DNA of 15,319 bases from positions 1 through 15,319 of the forward strand of contig JAFAPB010000058.1 in the NCBI GenBank assembly GCA_019247335.1. The letters are read 5' to 3'. The translations under genes were made by a program, and so were the position numbers. Under the pieces are notes generated by a model. The model ran no database searches, was not told the origin of the DNA, and saw nothing but the letters and a program-made list of their open reading frames with translations. Origin of the DNA: Candidatus Kaiserbacteria bacterium (lineage in GTDB: Bacteria > Patescibacteriota > Minisyncoccia > Phycocordibacterales > UBA2100). Within the stretch, counting starts at the first letter, position 1. Each line of letters begins with the position of its first letter. This document shows positions 5,202 to 11,776 of this stretch, one piece after another.

Positions 5202-7100
5202 ATGAAAGCCGCGCGCTACGCGCTCCCGCTGCTTTTGCTTCTTCCGCTTTTTGCGCATGCGGAGTCCATCGATTCGTTCGACAGCCGGATAACGGTCAAT
5301 ACCGACGATTCGATCTCGGTCGTTGAGACGATTCAATATGATTTCGGCTCGGAATCACATCACGGCATCTACCGCGATATTCCGTACGACTATGTGACGG
5401 CCGACGGCCGCTCGGGCTCGCTCGATCGCTCGGGCTCGCTCGATTTCAGCGACATCAGTGCGATCGACGAGAGCGGCAACCCGTACCCGTTTACGCTCTC
5501 AAGCCAGGACGGCAAACTCCGCATCAAGATCGGCGACCCCGATGCGACGATCGCCGGCAAACATACATATATTATTTCGTACACGGCGGAGTATGCGCTC
5601 GCTTCATACGACACGTTCGATGAGATCTATTGGAATGCAACCGGCGACGACTGGCCGGGCCCGATCAAAGCGAGTTCCGCAAAAGTGATCCTGCCCGCGG
5701 TCGTGCCGCTCGATTCGGTAAAAGTGCGATGCTACTGGGGCAATCGCGGCTCAACGAATTCGTGTACGACGACGGAGAATGGAAATGAGAACGGTGCCAC
5801 AACAGTCGTCTTTTCCGGCCCTCCGCTCAATCCCGGAGAAGGACTTACGGTCGCCGTCGGTTTCCCGAAAGGCTACGTGACCTACCCGACGACGCAGCAG
5901 CGGCTCTGGCATGATCATAAATATGCGCTGATCGCGTTAGCCTTCCTGTTGCTCGCCGCGCTCTTTTGCGCCTACCAGATCCGCCGTGAACGTGCGCAGG
6001 GCAGGGGAACGATCGTGCCGGAATATGAGCCGCCGCAAAAAATAAAACCAGCCGAAGCCGACGTGCTCGTACACGGTCGTCTCTCAAAGCGCTCGTGGCC
6101 CGCGACCATTATCGATCTCGCGGTGCGCCAGTATCTCAAGATAGAGGAAGTCGATCATCCGGGAGTGCGCATCGCAAAATACATCGCCTATGTCACGCTC
6201 GCCGTGCTCTTCGTGAGTATATTCGCGCTGATGTCGTACGCCGAATCTTCGTTTGACGATATGTACGGAATTTTCTTTGTGGTCGCTATAATCGCAGTAT
6301 TTATTTTTGTCGTCGTTCGCGGATTTGGTCTCGCCGCAAAAGACTACATCATCACGCGAGTGCGCGAGAACGGTCCGGACATGGAGGCATACGAAAGTAA
6401 ATTGCTCGACATATTATTGATCGACGGTCGTTTCTCCACACGGGAGGCTCGTAAAAGCTCCTCTCGTGCCCGCGCACTTTACGCAGCGATGACGCTCCTC
6501 GAAACCGATCTCTATAAGGAGACCTCGGGTGACACGAAAGCATATGACCTCGATCCCGACACAGCGAAGCGACGAATGAAAACCCTGATCGCTGTCATTT
6601 TTGTTGTGTTTGTCGTTGCGATGATCCTCATCGACGGGATACTCTCCCTCCTCGCGCTTCAGGCAGATGCAGCGATCGGAATAGGCATCCTCGCGCTCGC
6701 TGCTTTTATCGCCGTGTACCCCCTCTACTTCCGCGCGCGGCTGAACAAGGAGGGCTCGATCGAGCGCGAGCAATGGCTCGGCTTCAGGCTCTACCTCGAG
6801 ACCGCGGAGAAATATCGGCTGCAGAATCTCACGCCCGATATGTTCGAAAAATATCTGCCCTACGCGATCATCTTCAAGGTCGAAAAGAAATGGGCGAAAG
6901 CATTCGATTCGCTGAATATGCCGCCGCCCTCATGGTATGCCGGCTCAGGCACGGGCGCCTCGTTCTCTCCGAGCGGATTTGCCGGCAGCTTCGGCGCAGG
7001 TTTTGCGTCCTCCTTTGCTTCGAGCGGTGCGGGAGGTGCCTCCGGAGGCGGGGGCGGCGCGGGTGGCGGCGGCGGCGGCGGAGGAGGTGGCGGCTGGTAG
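5202..7100 (+). CDS. DUF2207 family membrane protein with Gly-rich C-terminal tail
   Basis: A 632-aa protein. Residues 1-20 are a signal peptide ending 'LFAHA'. About 21-235 form an extracytoplasmic beta-rich domain ('SITVNTDDSISVVETI'-like start, 'HGIYRDIPYDY'). Helices follow at about 240-258, 327-346, 355-373, 460-478 and 490-511. Between and after them are cytoplasmic segments with the family marks 'RSWPATIIDLAVRQYLKIEE' and 'YLPYAIIFKVEKKWAKAF'. The tail is Ser/Gly rich and ends in 11 glycines plus Trp. Such proteins are commonly found beside LemA; no enzymatic role is known to me. Residues 71-82 (RSGSLD twice) come from an exact 18-bp tandem duplication. There is no Shine-Dalgarno site; the 4-nt gap to lemA suggests translational coupling. 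Confidence 0.93.
   Translation: MKAARYALPLLLLLPLFAHAESIDSFDSRITVNTDDSISVVETIQYDFGSESHHGIYRDIPYDYVTADGRSGSLDRSGSLDFSDISAIDESGNPYPFTLSSQDGKLRIKIGDPDATIAGKHTYIISYTAEYALASYDTFDEIYWNATGDDWPGPIKASSAKVILPAVVPLDSVKVRCYWGNRGSTNSCTTTENGNENGATTVVFSGPPLNPGEGLTVAVGFPKGYVTYPTTQQRLWHDHKYALIALAFLLLAALFCAYQIRRERAQGRGTIVPEYEPPQKIKPAEADVLVHGRLSKRSWPATIIDLAVRQYLKIEEVDHPGVRIAKYIAYVTLAVLFVSIFALMSYAESSFDDMYGIFFVVAIIAVFIFVVVRGFGLAAKDYIITRVRENGPDMEAYESKLLDILLIDGRFSTREARKSSSRARALYAAMTLLETDLYKETSGDTKAYDLDPDTAKRRMKTLIAVIFVVFVVAMILIDGILSLLALQADAAIGIGILALAAFIAVYPLYFRARLNKEGSIEREQWLGFRLYLETAEKYRLQNLTPDMFEKYLPYAIIFKVEKKWAKAFDSLNMPPPSWYAGSGTGASFSPSGFAGSFGAGFASSFASSGAGGASGGGGGAGGGGGGGGGGGW
5409..5444 (+). repeat. Exact 18-bp tandem duplication inside the DUF2207 gene
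   Basis: CGCTCGGGCTCGCTCGAT occurs at 5409-5426 and again at 5427-5444 without a mismatch. It is in frame and encodes RSGSLD twice in the extracytoplasmic domain. Confidence 0.9.
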
Positions 7101-7108
7101 CGTTTTTG

Positions 7109-7114
7109 TATAAT
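7109..7114 (+). promoter_or_regulatory. -10 element of a putative htpX promoter
   Basis: Perfect TATAAT at 7109-7114, preceded by TTTTTG and followed by 7 nt to the htpX ATG (7122). No convincing -35 exists because the upstream DNA is the G-rich end of the DUF2207 gene. It could give a leaderless htpX mRNA in addition to read-through from lemA. Confidence 0.5.
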
Positions 7115-7121
7115 GCCGCCC

Positions 7122-8015
7122 ATGGCTACGCTCTACACACAGCAGGGCAGGAATGTCTTCCGGACCTGGGTCCTCATGACCTTTTTCCTCGCGATCGTCG
7201 TCGCGGTCGGCTACGTGCTCTCGCTCTACTACAACGACACGACGATCCTGTATATCGCGCTCGGTTTTTCCATCGTCACCAATATCGGGGCGTATTGGTT
7301 TTCCGACAAGGTCGCGATCCGCTCCGTAGGCGCCTATCCGACCGATGAAAATCAGTATCGCGAGCTACACCGCATCGTAGAAAATCTCGCGATTACCGCA
7401 GGGCTCCCGAAGCCGCGCGTCTATATCATCGATGATCCGCAACCGAACGCGTTTGCGACAGGCCGCAACAAAGAGCATGCCGTGATCGCCGTGACGACGG
7501 GACTTCTCGGAATGATGGAGCGCTCGGAACTTGAAGGCGTGATCGCGCACGAGCTCTCGCATGTGGGCAATCGCGACATTCTGGTCATGACCATTGCGGT
7601 GGTCCTCGTCGGCTTTATTTCGGTCTTGGCTAATATCGCGCTCCGCATCTCGTACTGGGGCGGGAATGATCGCGAGCGCAATTCGAATATCGTGATCGTG
7701 ATCGCGGCTGTGCTTGCGATGCTGCTCGCGCCGATCGCCGCGCAGCTTATCCAGCTCGCGATCTCGCGCAAGCGCGAATTTCTCGCCGACGCATCCGGCG
7801 CGCTCCTTACGCGTTACCCCGAAGGCTTAGAGAACGCACTGAAAAAGATCGGCTCATACGCTGCGCCGATGCAGCGGGCCTCGACAACGACCGCGCATCT
7901 TTTCATTTCAAACCCCTTCGGCTCGCACCCGGCAGGGCAGTGGATACAGAAGCTTTTCTCCACGCACCCGCCGATCGAAGAGCGCATTGCCGCGCTTGAA
8001 GGTATGGATGTATAG
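7122..8015 (+). CDS. htpX: Membrane zinc metalloprotease HtpX (M48B family)
   Basis: A 297-aa protein of normal HtpX length that degrades misfolded or damaged membrane proteins with its active site on the cytoplasmic face. It starts 'MATLYTQQGRNVFRTW' (family-typical), with helices at about 15-35 and 42-60. Next comes the substrate-side segment 'LPKPRVYIIDDPQPNAFATG', then the zinc motif HELSH at 143-147 and the third ligand E219 in 'SRKREFLADA'. Further helices lie at about 153-175 and 189-211. ATG at 7113 is in frame but overlaps the TATAAT, and 7122 gives the family N-terminus, so 7122 is chosen. In Enterobacteria htpX is stress-induced; here its place after groESL-lemA-DUF2207 supports an envelope quality-control role. 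Confidence 0.96.
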   Translation: MATLYTQQGRNVFRTWVLMTFFLAIVVAVGYVLSLYYNDTTILYIALGFSIVTNIGAYWFSDKVAIRSVGAYPTDENQYRELHRIVENLAITAGLPKPRVYIIDDPQPNAFATGRNKEHAVIAVTTGLLGMMERSELEGVIAHELSHVGNRDILVMTIAVVLVGFISVLANIALRISYWGGNDRERNSNIVIVIAAVLAMLLAPIAAQLIQLAISRKREFLADASGALLTRYPEGLENALKKIGSYAAPMQRASTTTAHLFISNPFGSHPAGQWIQKLFSTHPPIEERIAALEGMDV

Positions 8016-8049
8016 TTTTGAAAGAGCCCACCAAGAAGAGGAGAGAACA

Positions 8050-8475
8050 ATGGGCGATGCAAAGATCATTGGTCCAGAGACGTTTGCACGTGCGCGCGAC
8101 CATCAAAGACTCACCGCGGGAAATAGGAGCCATCTGCCCGGAGGCGGCGGTCAAGCAGTCGGTAGCTATGGAAGCAAGGCAGAGGAAATCGCGCCGGTGA
8201 AGCAGGGGAAGCCGGCTGTCTCTGCAACGACAACGACGCTCCCGGTGCCTTTCGCGGGTCCGACCGAAAATTGTGCGTCGTCTGCGCCTGACGACGTCGC
8301 TACCGCGATCGCGAACATCGAACGTGCGCTCATGGGGCTGGATGATCATGCAGCGCAGATCCAGCACGATCACGGACGCGGCTATCTTCCGCTGCAAGGC
8401 GTTCGCGAGCGAACAGCGGTCATCCGCAAGGCGATTGTGACCATCAGCAAAGCGCACACTGCGGCGTCCGACTGA
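8050..8475 (+). CDS. Hypothetical soluble protein, 141 aa, no recognised family
   Basis: Start ATG 8050 is set by a strong AGGAG (8039-8043) six bases upstream; the frame is open further upstream into htpX but without a better start. There is no signal peptide or helix. Residues about 1-40 are polar and basic with a Gly-rich stretch 'HLPGGGGQAVGSYGSK', followed by a low-complexity Thr/Pro linker 'SATTTTLPVPF'. From about 75 onward there is a helical C-terminal half with His pairs ('LDDHAAQIQHDHGRG', 'VRERTAVIRKAIVTISKAH'). The gene ends in its own intrinsic terminator. I do not recognise it. It may share the htpX transcript (34-nt gap). Confidence 0.7.
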   Translation: MGDAKIIGPETFARARDHQRLTAGNRSHLPGGGGQAVGSYGSKAEEIAPVKQGKPAVSATTTTLPVPFAGPTENCASSAPDDVATAIANIERALMGLDDHAAQIQHDHGRGYLPLQGVRERTAVIRKAIVTISKAHTAASD

Positions 8476-8480
8476 CGCCA

Positions 8481-8515
8481 GAGACGGCCAAACCGTGGCC
8501 GTCTCGAACTTTTTT
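8481..8515 (+). terminator. Strong intrinsic terminator
   Basis: GAGACGGCCA (8481-8490), loop AACCG, TGGCCGTCTC (8496-8505): a perfect 10-bp stem, then GAAC and six Ts (8510-8515). It lies 5 nt after the stop of the 141-aa gene and isolates it from the tRNA. Confidence 0.92.
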
Positions 8516-8532
8516 AAATAGAGTCGCTCGCG

Positions 8533-8538
8533 TATACT
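8533..8538 (+). promoter_or_regulatory. -10 element for tRNA-Ser
   Basis: TATACT at 8533-8538, 10 nt before the mature tRNA 5' end, so the primary transcript would carry only about a 4-nt 5' leader. The expected -35 position overlaps the T-rich end of the preceding terminator and is not convincing. Confidence 0.5.
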
Positions 8539-8548
8539 GGCGCGGATT

Positions 8549-8633
8549 GGAGGGTTCGCATAGTGGTCTAGTGCGCGCGCTTGGAAAGCGCGTGTGCCGC
8601 AAGGCACCGAGGGTTCGAATCCCTCACCCTCCG
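8549..8633 (+). tRNA. tRNA-Ser, anticodon GGA
   Basis: A class II tRNA of 85 nt. Acceptor GGAGGGT (8549-8555) pairs with ACCCTCC (8626-8632), with discriminator G8633. Anticodon stem CGCGC/GCGCG encloses loop TTGGAAA (8581-8587), giving anticodon GGA at 8583-8585, which reads UCC and UCU. The long variable arm TGTGCC-GCAA-GGCACC is typical of serine tRNAs, and the T arm is GAGGG-TTCGAAT-CCCTC. The 3' CCA is not encoded (CTG follows), so it must be added by CCA-adding enzyme. Confidence 0.96.
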
Positions 8634-8637
8634 CTGG

Positions 8638-8643
8638 TAGAAT
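8638..8643 (+). promoter_or_regulatory. -10-like element of the DUF4342 gene
   Basis: TAGAAT (8638-8643) followed by exactly 6 nt and the ATG at 8650. It starts 4 nt after the tRNA end. The -35 region would fall in the tRNA T arm (TTCGAA, spacing 18), a weak match. Read-through from the tRNA promoter is the alternative. Confidence 0.35.
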
Positions 8644-8649
8644 GAGATT

Positions 8650-8883
8650 ATGTCCACCGAAGAGTTCAGGATCAACGGCGAAGAGCTTTTGCAGAAAGTG
8701 AAGGAGCTCTTGCATGAGGGCAATATTAGGCGTATCACGATAAAGAACGAGAGCGGCGAGACGGTTATGGAAATACCGCTCACGTTCGGCGCCGTCGGCG
8801 CGATTCTCGCGCCTACGCTCGTTGCGGTTGGCGCCATCGCGGCGCTGCTCACCAAATGCTCGATTATCGTAGAAAAGAAATAG
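8650..8883 (+). CDS. DUF4342 domain-containing small protein
   Basis: A 77-aa protein that matches the DUF4342 pattern along its whole length: 'EEFRINGEELLQKVKELLHE', then 'GNIRRITIKNESGETVMEIP', then 'LTFGAVGAILAPTLVAVGAI', ending 'TKCSIIVEKK'. The first 40 residues are amphipathic/soluble, residues about 44-66 form one hydrophobic helix with many Gly/Ala, and a short basic tail follows. The family is widespread in bacteria as short single-domain proteins and its function is unknown to me. It leads a run of four genes with gaps of 1, 2 and 0 nt, so it is probably the head of an operon with the next three. Confidence 0.88.
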   Translation: MSTEEFRINGEELLQKVKELLHEGNIRRITIKNESGETVMEIPLTFGAVGAILAPTLVAVGAIAALLTKCSIIVEKK

Positions 8884-8884
8884 T

Positions 8885-9211
8885 ATGGACTTCTTCGCCC
8901 GCTATATTGCCTACCTGAAAGATAATCCCGAGCGTTATTGGTTTAAGCGCAAAGCCTTCGGATGGGGCTGGACTCCGGCGACCTGGCAGGGATGGTGCAC
9001 TACCTTTCTCTACGTCCTACTCATCATTGGCCTCGCGCTTAGCAGAGAAAAAGACATACCGGGAAATCCCGATTCAGGGAGCAATTTGCTGACGTTCGCA
9101 CTGCCGATCATTTTATTGACCGTCCTTCTTCTCATTGTCGTCTACAAGAAAGGAGAAAAGCCTCAGTGGCAGTGGGGAATTCCTAAAGATTCTAATGGCG
9201 CGAATTCATAG
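8885..9211 (+). CDS. Small membrane protein with an N-terminal 'YWFKRKAFGWGWTPATWQGW' segment
   Basis: A 108-aa protein with an aromatic, Trp-rich N-terminal region (positions 18-37), then two helices at about 38-52 and 67-87. The short polar loop between them ('REKDIPGNPDSGSN') and a soluble tail complete it. The Trp-rich block resembles a conserved signature I recall from short uncharacterised membrane proteins in CPR and other bacteria, but I cannot name the family. It starts 1 nt after the DUF4342 stop. No Shine-Dalgarno site is present, so coupling to the upstream gene is likely. Confidence 0.75.
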   Translation: MDFFARYIAYLKDNPERYWFKRKAFGWGWTPATWQGWCTTFLYVLLIIGLALSREKDIPGNPDSGSNLLTFALPIILLTVLLLIVVYKKGEKPQWQWGIPKDSNGANS

Positions 9212-9213
9212 GT

Positions 9214-9504
9214 ATGCGCGCTATGCTCAAGCGTCCCGCCGCTTGGCTACCGCTTGCGTTTTCCGGTGTGGCGATCGTTCTCATATACGGAATGATCGCC
9301 GTTGTCGGCACGCCGCGTCGTCAAGCTGACGAAGGGACCGCAGCGCATCTTTTTCAGATCTGGCTTCTCCTCGAAGTCTTGCTGATCACATTTTTCGCGA
9401 TCAAATGGATGCCGCGCGAGCCGCGGAGCACATTTATCGTAGTTGTACTGCAAATACTCGCGGTCGCGATCGGCTGCTTTCCCATCTTTTATTTCAATCT
9501 TTAA
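9214..9504 (+). CDS. Small membrane protein with three predicted helices, function unknown
   Basis: A 96-aa protein with helices at about 10-32, 44-64 and 73-94 separated by a polar loop 'VGTPRRQADEGTAAH' and a basic turn 'KWMPREPRS'. I do not recognise it. It starts 2 nt after the previous stop (Met4 at 9223 is an alternative) and its TAA abuts the next ATG. Tight packing argues that it is a real member of this operon. Confidence 0.65.
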   Translation: MRAMLKRPAAWLPLAFSGVAIVLIYGMIAVVGTPRRQADEGTAAHLFQIWLLLEVLLITFFAIKWMPREPRSTFIVVVLQILAVAIGCFPIFYFNL

Positions 9505-10023
9505 ATGAAAGAACAAGAATTTAAGAGCTTACTAAAGCCTGACCGGATTCAGGTCTTTCTTTTTACGTCGCTCGCGACGTTTCCGTTTACCTTTGCGCGC
9601 CATCCCTGGTTCGTAATCAATCGTAAAGGTACAGTCTCGCGGTGGGAAATATTTTGGGAAGCAAGCAAAAAAGGAAAAATAAGCTGGGGGCATCTTCATA
9701 AGAACTGTTACGCGCCATGGGTAGGGATAGAAATGTTCTTCTACACTGATAGGTATCTATTTGATAGTCACCTCGAAGGTGTCGTGGAAGGCGATGACGG
9801 CTCCCACGCGAATCGCATAGCCGATTTCATCGAGTCCTCGCCGGAACGCTATGGTAATTGCCAAAAATATTCACTCCTTGGACCGAATAGCATTTCATAT
9901 GCTGAATGGATACTCGACTCGTTTCCGACCTCCAGCCTCACACTCCCTTGGAACTCAACGCTCTTATTTAAGTTGCAGAAAATGATGGGACGCACCGGTT
10001 TTGAGGCTATCCCCACGGTGTAG
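9505..10023 (+). CDS. DUF3750-like protein
   Basis: A 172-aa, apparently soluble protein. An N-terminal beta-type segment 'IQVFLFTSLATFPFTFARHPWFVINRKGTVSRWEIFW' could be misread as a helix but contains Pro and charge. A central 'GVVEGDDGSHANRIADFIESSPERYG' follows, then 'KYSLLGPNSISYAEWILDSFP', where GPNS (126-129) and Trp135 resemble the 'GPNSNTF.AW' core of DUF3750. Function is unknown. Base composition differs from the neighbours: lines I counted by hand at 9601-9780 are about 38-45% GC, against about 58% in groEL. This suggests recent acquisition or relaxed selection. The ATG abuts the preceding TAA (0-nt gap). Confidence 0.65.
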   Translation: MKEQEFKSLLKPDRIQVFLFTSLATFPFTFARHPWFVINRKGTVSRWEIFWEASKKGKISWGHLHKNCYAPWVGIEMFFYTDRYLFDSHLEGVVEGDDGSHANRIADFIESSPERYGNCQKYSLLGPNSISYAEWILDSFPTSSLTLPWNSTLLFKLQKMMGRTGFEAIPTV

Positions 10024-10100
10024 AAGGCGATGGGGTGATCGTGCAATACTAGAAAGACGTTACTAGCTAAGTGAACATTCATGTCACTCGGCGGTCACTA

Positions 10101-10130
10101 GAAAACGCCCTCCGTAAGGAGGGCGTTTTC
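10101..10130. terminator. Perfect 13-bp terminator hairpin, probably bidirectional
   Basis: GAAAACGCCCTCC (10101-10113), loop GTAA, GGAGGGCGTTTTC (10118-10130). A and T runs on the outer stem give U-rich ends on either strand. It follows the DUF3750-like gene by 77 nt; that gap (10024-10100) holds no gene or other signal I can see. Confidence 0.85.
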
Positions 10131-10136
10131 GTACGA

Positions 10137-10142
10137 TAAAAT
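10137..10142 (+). promoter_or_regulatory. -10-like element of the ATP-grasp gene
   Basis: TAAAAT (10137-10142) with exactly 6 nt to the ATG at 10149, the leaderless spacing seen elsewhere in the window. The -35 position falls inside the terminator stem and is poor. Confidence 0.4.
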
Positions 10143-10148
10143 GGTCTC

Positions 10149-11357
10149 ATGACGGAAGTCGCCCCGCATGAATATAAAGAGGCGCCGGGCGCATGCGCCG
10201 ATTGCGGCAACAGCCCGGTCAATCATCTCGAAACGTATCTCTCGCATTCGCTTGGCATGATATTCGCAGCAGACAGCGATCCACGTGAACGCGGTAAAAT
10301 CGTCGGCGCGATCGATCGGCTCGTCGTGGCACTTGACCCACTGGTCTATCGATTTTTCGCGGCGCTCCCGGGTGCGCGATTCGCACATGATCCGGTGAAA
10401 TCGGCGACATACCGCTCGCAGGTGATCTGGGAAGAGGCGCGGCGCCGCGGGATCGAGATGGAACAGCTCGTCTTGATCGGCAAACACACCGATATTTATC
10501 GCGCACGTATCGACGGCGCGTGGCGATATTTCCAAAGCCTGCCGGTCCCGCCGCAGCTTGAGTATCCTTCATATGGTTGGATCGACGACAAGATCGCGCT
10601 CAAGCGCGCGCTCGCAAGCGCCGGCATTGATGTGCCGCGGTTCGCGTCCGTCTCGACGCTCTCTGACGCGCGTGATGCGTTTGCAGCGATCGGCGCGCCG
10701 GCCGTGGTGAAGCCGCGCGCCGGATCACGCGGCCGCCACACGACGGTCAACGTGCGGGAGCTCGAAGAGCTCGAACGCGCGTTCGAGAGCGCGCAAAAAC
10801 TCTGCCGCTATGTGGCGATCGAAGAATATATAGAGGGGAGCGTTTGCCGCGGCACGGTGATCGGCGGAAAGCTCGCAGGATTTTTCGAGGCGCGTGCGCC
10901 GCGCGTCGTCGGCGACGGCCTCTCATCCATAGAAGTGCTTATTCAAAAAGCGAATCATACAAGGCCGGAGCGCGTACAAGACATTGTTCTCACGGATGAA
11001 AGCTTGCGATTCCTTGCACGCAGTGGCCGCACACCCGATTTTGTCCCTGCGCTCGGCGAGATCGTGCCGCTTTCACACCGCACCGGACGACTTTTCGGGG
11101 GATACACGCGCGAACTCTTTGGCAAGGAGCACGGAAAACTGCGCCAATACCTTGAACGCGCGGCGAAGGCTGTCGGCGCGCCCGTCGTGGGATTCGATCT
11201 CATTATCGCCGATCCCGAGCGCGATCCCGACGGGCAGAAATGGGGGATCATCGAGGGCAATTCACTGCCGTACATCGATCTTCACTACCTACCGCTCGAG
11301 GGCACGCCTTCGAATACCGCTGCGGCCGTGTGGGATCTTTGGGAGAGAGCGCTATGA
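10149..11357 (+). CDS. Stand-alone ATP-grasp ligase related to the ATP-grasp domain of cyanophycin synthetase
   Basis: A 402-aa soluble protein. Residues 1-125 form an N-terminal region with a possible metal site C16-x2-C19 and 'NSPVNHLETYLSHSLG'. From about 140 an ATP-grasp fold follows: 'WIDDKIALKRALASAGIDVP', K188 in 'AVVKPRAGSRGRHTTV' with the Gly loop, and 'AIEEYIEGSVCRGTVIGGKL'. The segment 'RVVGDGLSSIEVLI' through 'FVPALGEIVPL' and the metal ligands D350, E369 and N371 in 'IIEGNSLPYIDLH' follow CphA closely, including 'LHYLPLEGTPSN'. CphA adds aspartate to a growing peptide; here the CphA N-terminal and Mur-ligase-like domains are absent. It should form an amide or peptide bond by acyl phosphate, with unknown substrates. 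It overlaps the next gene by 4 bp. Confidence 0.85.
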   Translation: MTEVAPHEYKEAPGACADCGNSPVNHLETYLSHSLGMIFAADSDPRERGKIVGAIDRLVVALDPLVYRFFAALPGARFAHDPVKSATYRSQVIWEEARRRGIEMEQLVLIGKHTDIYRARIDGAWRYFQSLPVPPQLEYPSYGWIDDKIALKRALASAGIDVPRFASVSTLSDARDAFAAIGAPAVVKPRAGSRGRHTTVNVRELEELERAFESAQKLCRYVAIEEYIEGSVCRGTVIGGKLAGFFEARAPRVVGDGLSSIEVLIQKANHTRPERVQDIVLTDESLRFLARSGRTPDFVPALGEIVPLSHRTGRLFGGYTRELFGKEHGKLRQYLERAAKAVGAPVVGFDLIIADPERDPDGQKWGIIEGNSLPYIDLHYLPLEGTPSNTAAAVWDLWERAL

Positions 11358-11755
11358 CCCTCGACGCGATCATTTCGCCCCTTGCCGCAGCGATCGCCGC
11401 TCTCCTTTTCGGTGCGCTTTGGTATCATCCGCGGCTTTTCGGCGCTTCTTGGATGCGGTACAGCAACTTTACGCCTGAAATGGTGGAGCATGCGCGGCGC
11501 AACACGCATCTGTTTAATGCGCTCGCGTTCGCATCCGCTTTTGTGATCGCGGTCGGGCTTCGCGAAGCCCTGCCGTACGGCGACCTTGCCGGGTTGCCGG
11601 CGCTTTTTCTCGGAGCGCTTCTCTGGGCGGGTTTCGCGCTTCCGGTCTCACTCCTCTCTATGATCTGGGATCAAAAGCCGGTTGCACTGTGCCTCATGAA
11701 CCTCGGCTACTCGCTCGGCGCATTTCTCCTGATCGCGTTTATCGTCTCGCTCTAG
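11354..11755 (+). CDS. DUF1761-type small membrane protein
   Basis: A 133-aa, four-helix membrane protein: about 5-22, 53-70, 78-102 and 108-131. The N-terminal 'AAIAALLFGALWYHPRLFGASWMRY' matches the DUF1761 pattern 'GALWYsP.lFGk.Wm', and the spacing of the remaining helices agrees. Function is unknown. Its ATG overlaps the TGA of the ATP-grasp gene (ATGA, 11354-11357), a classic translational-coupling arrangement, so the two products may act together or at least be made in fixed ratio. Confidence 0.85.
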   Translation: MTLDAIISPLAAAIAALLFGALWYHPRLFGASWMRYSNFTPEMVEHARRNTHLFNALAFASAFVIAVGLREALPYGDLAGLPALFLGALLWAGFALPVSLLSMIWDQKPVALCLMNLGYSLGAFLLIAFIVSL

Positions 11756-11764
11756 AAAATCTTG

Positions 11765-11770
11765 TATACT
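11765..11770 (+). promoter_or_regulatory. -10 element of the 67-aa protein gene
   Basis: TATACT (11765-11770) preceded by TTG and followed by exactly 6 nt to the ATG at 11777. No good -35 was found. Confidence 0.5.
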
Positions 11771-11776
11771 GCCGGC

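Noticed and set aside
8549..10130. Complete integrated element using the tRNA-Ser as attachment site
   Set aside because: No integrase, no recombination genes and no second copy of the tRNA 3' end up to 10130 were found; only the GC drop and location support it.
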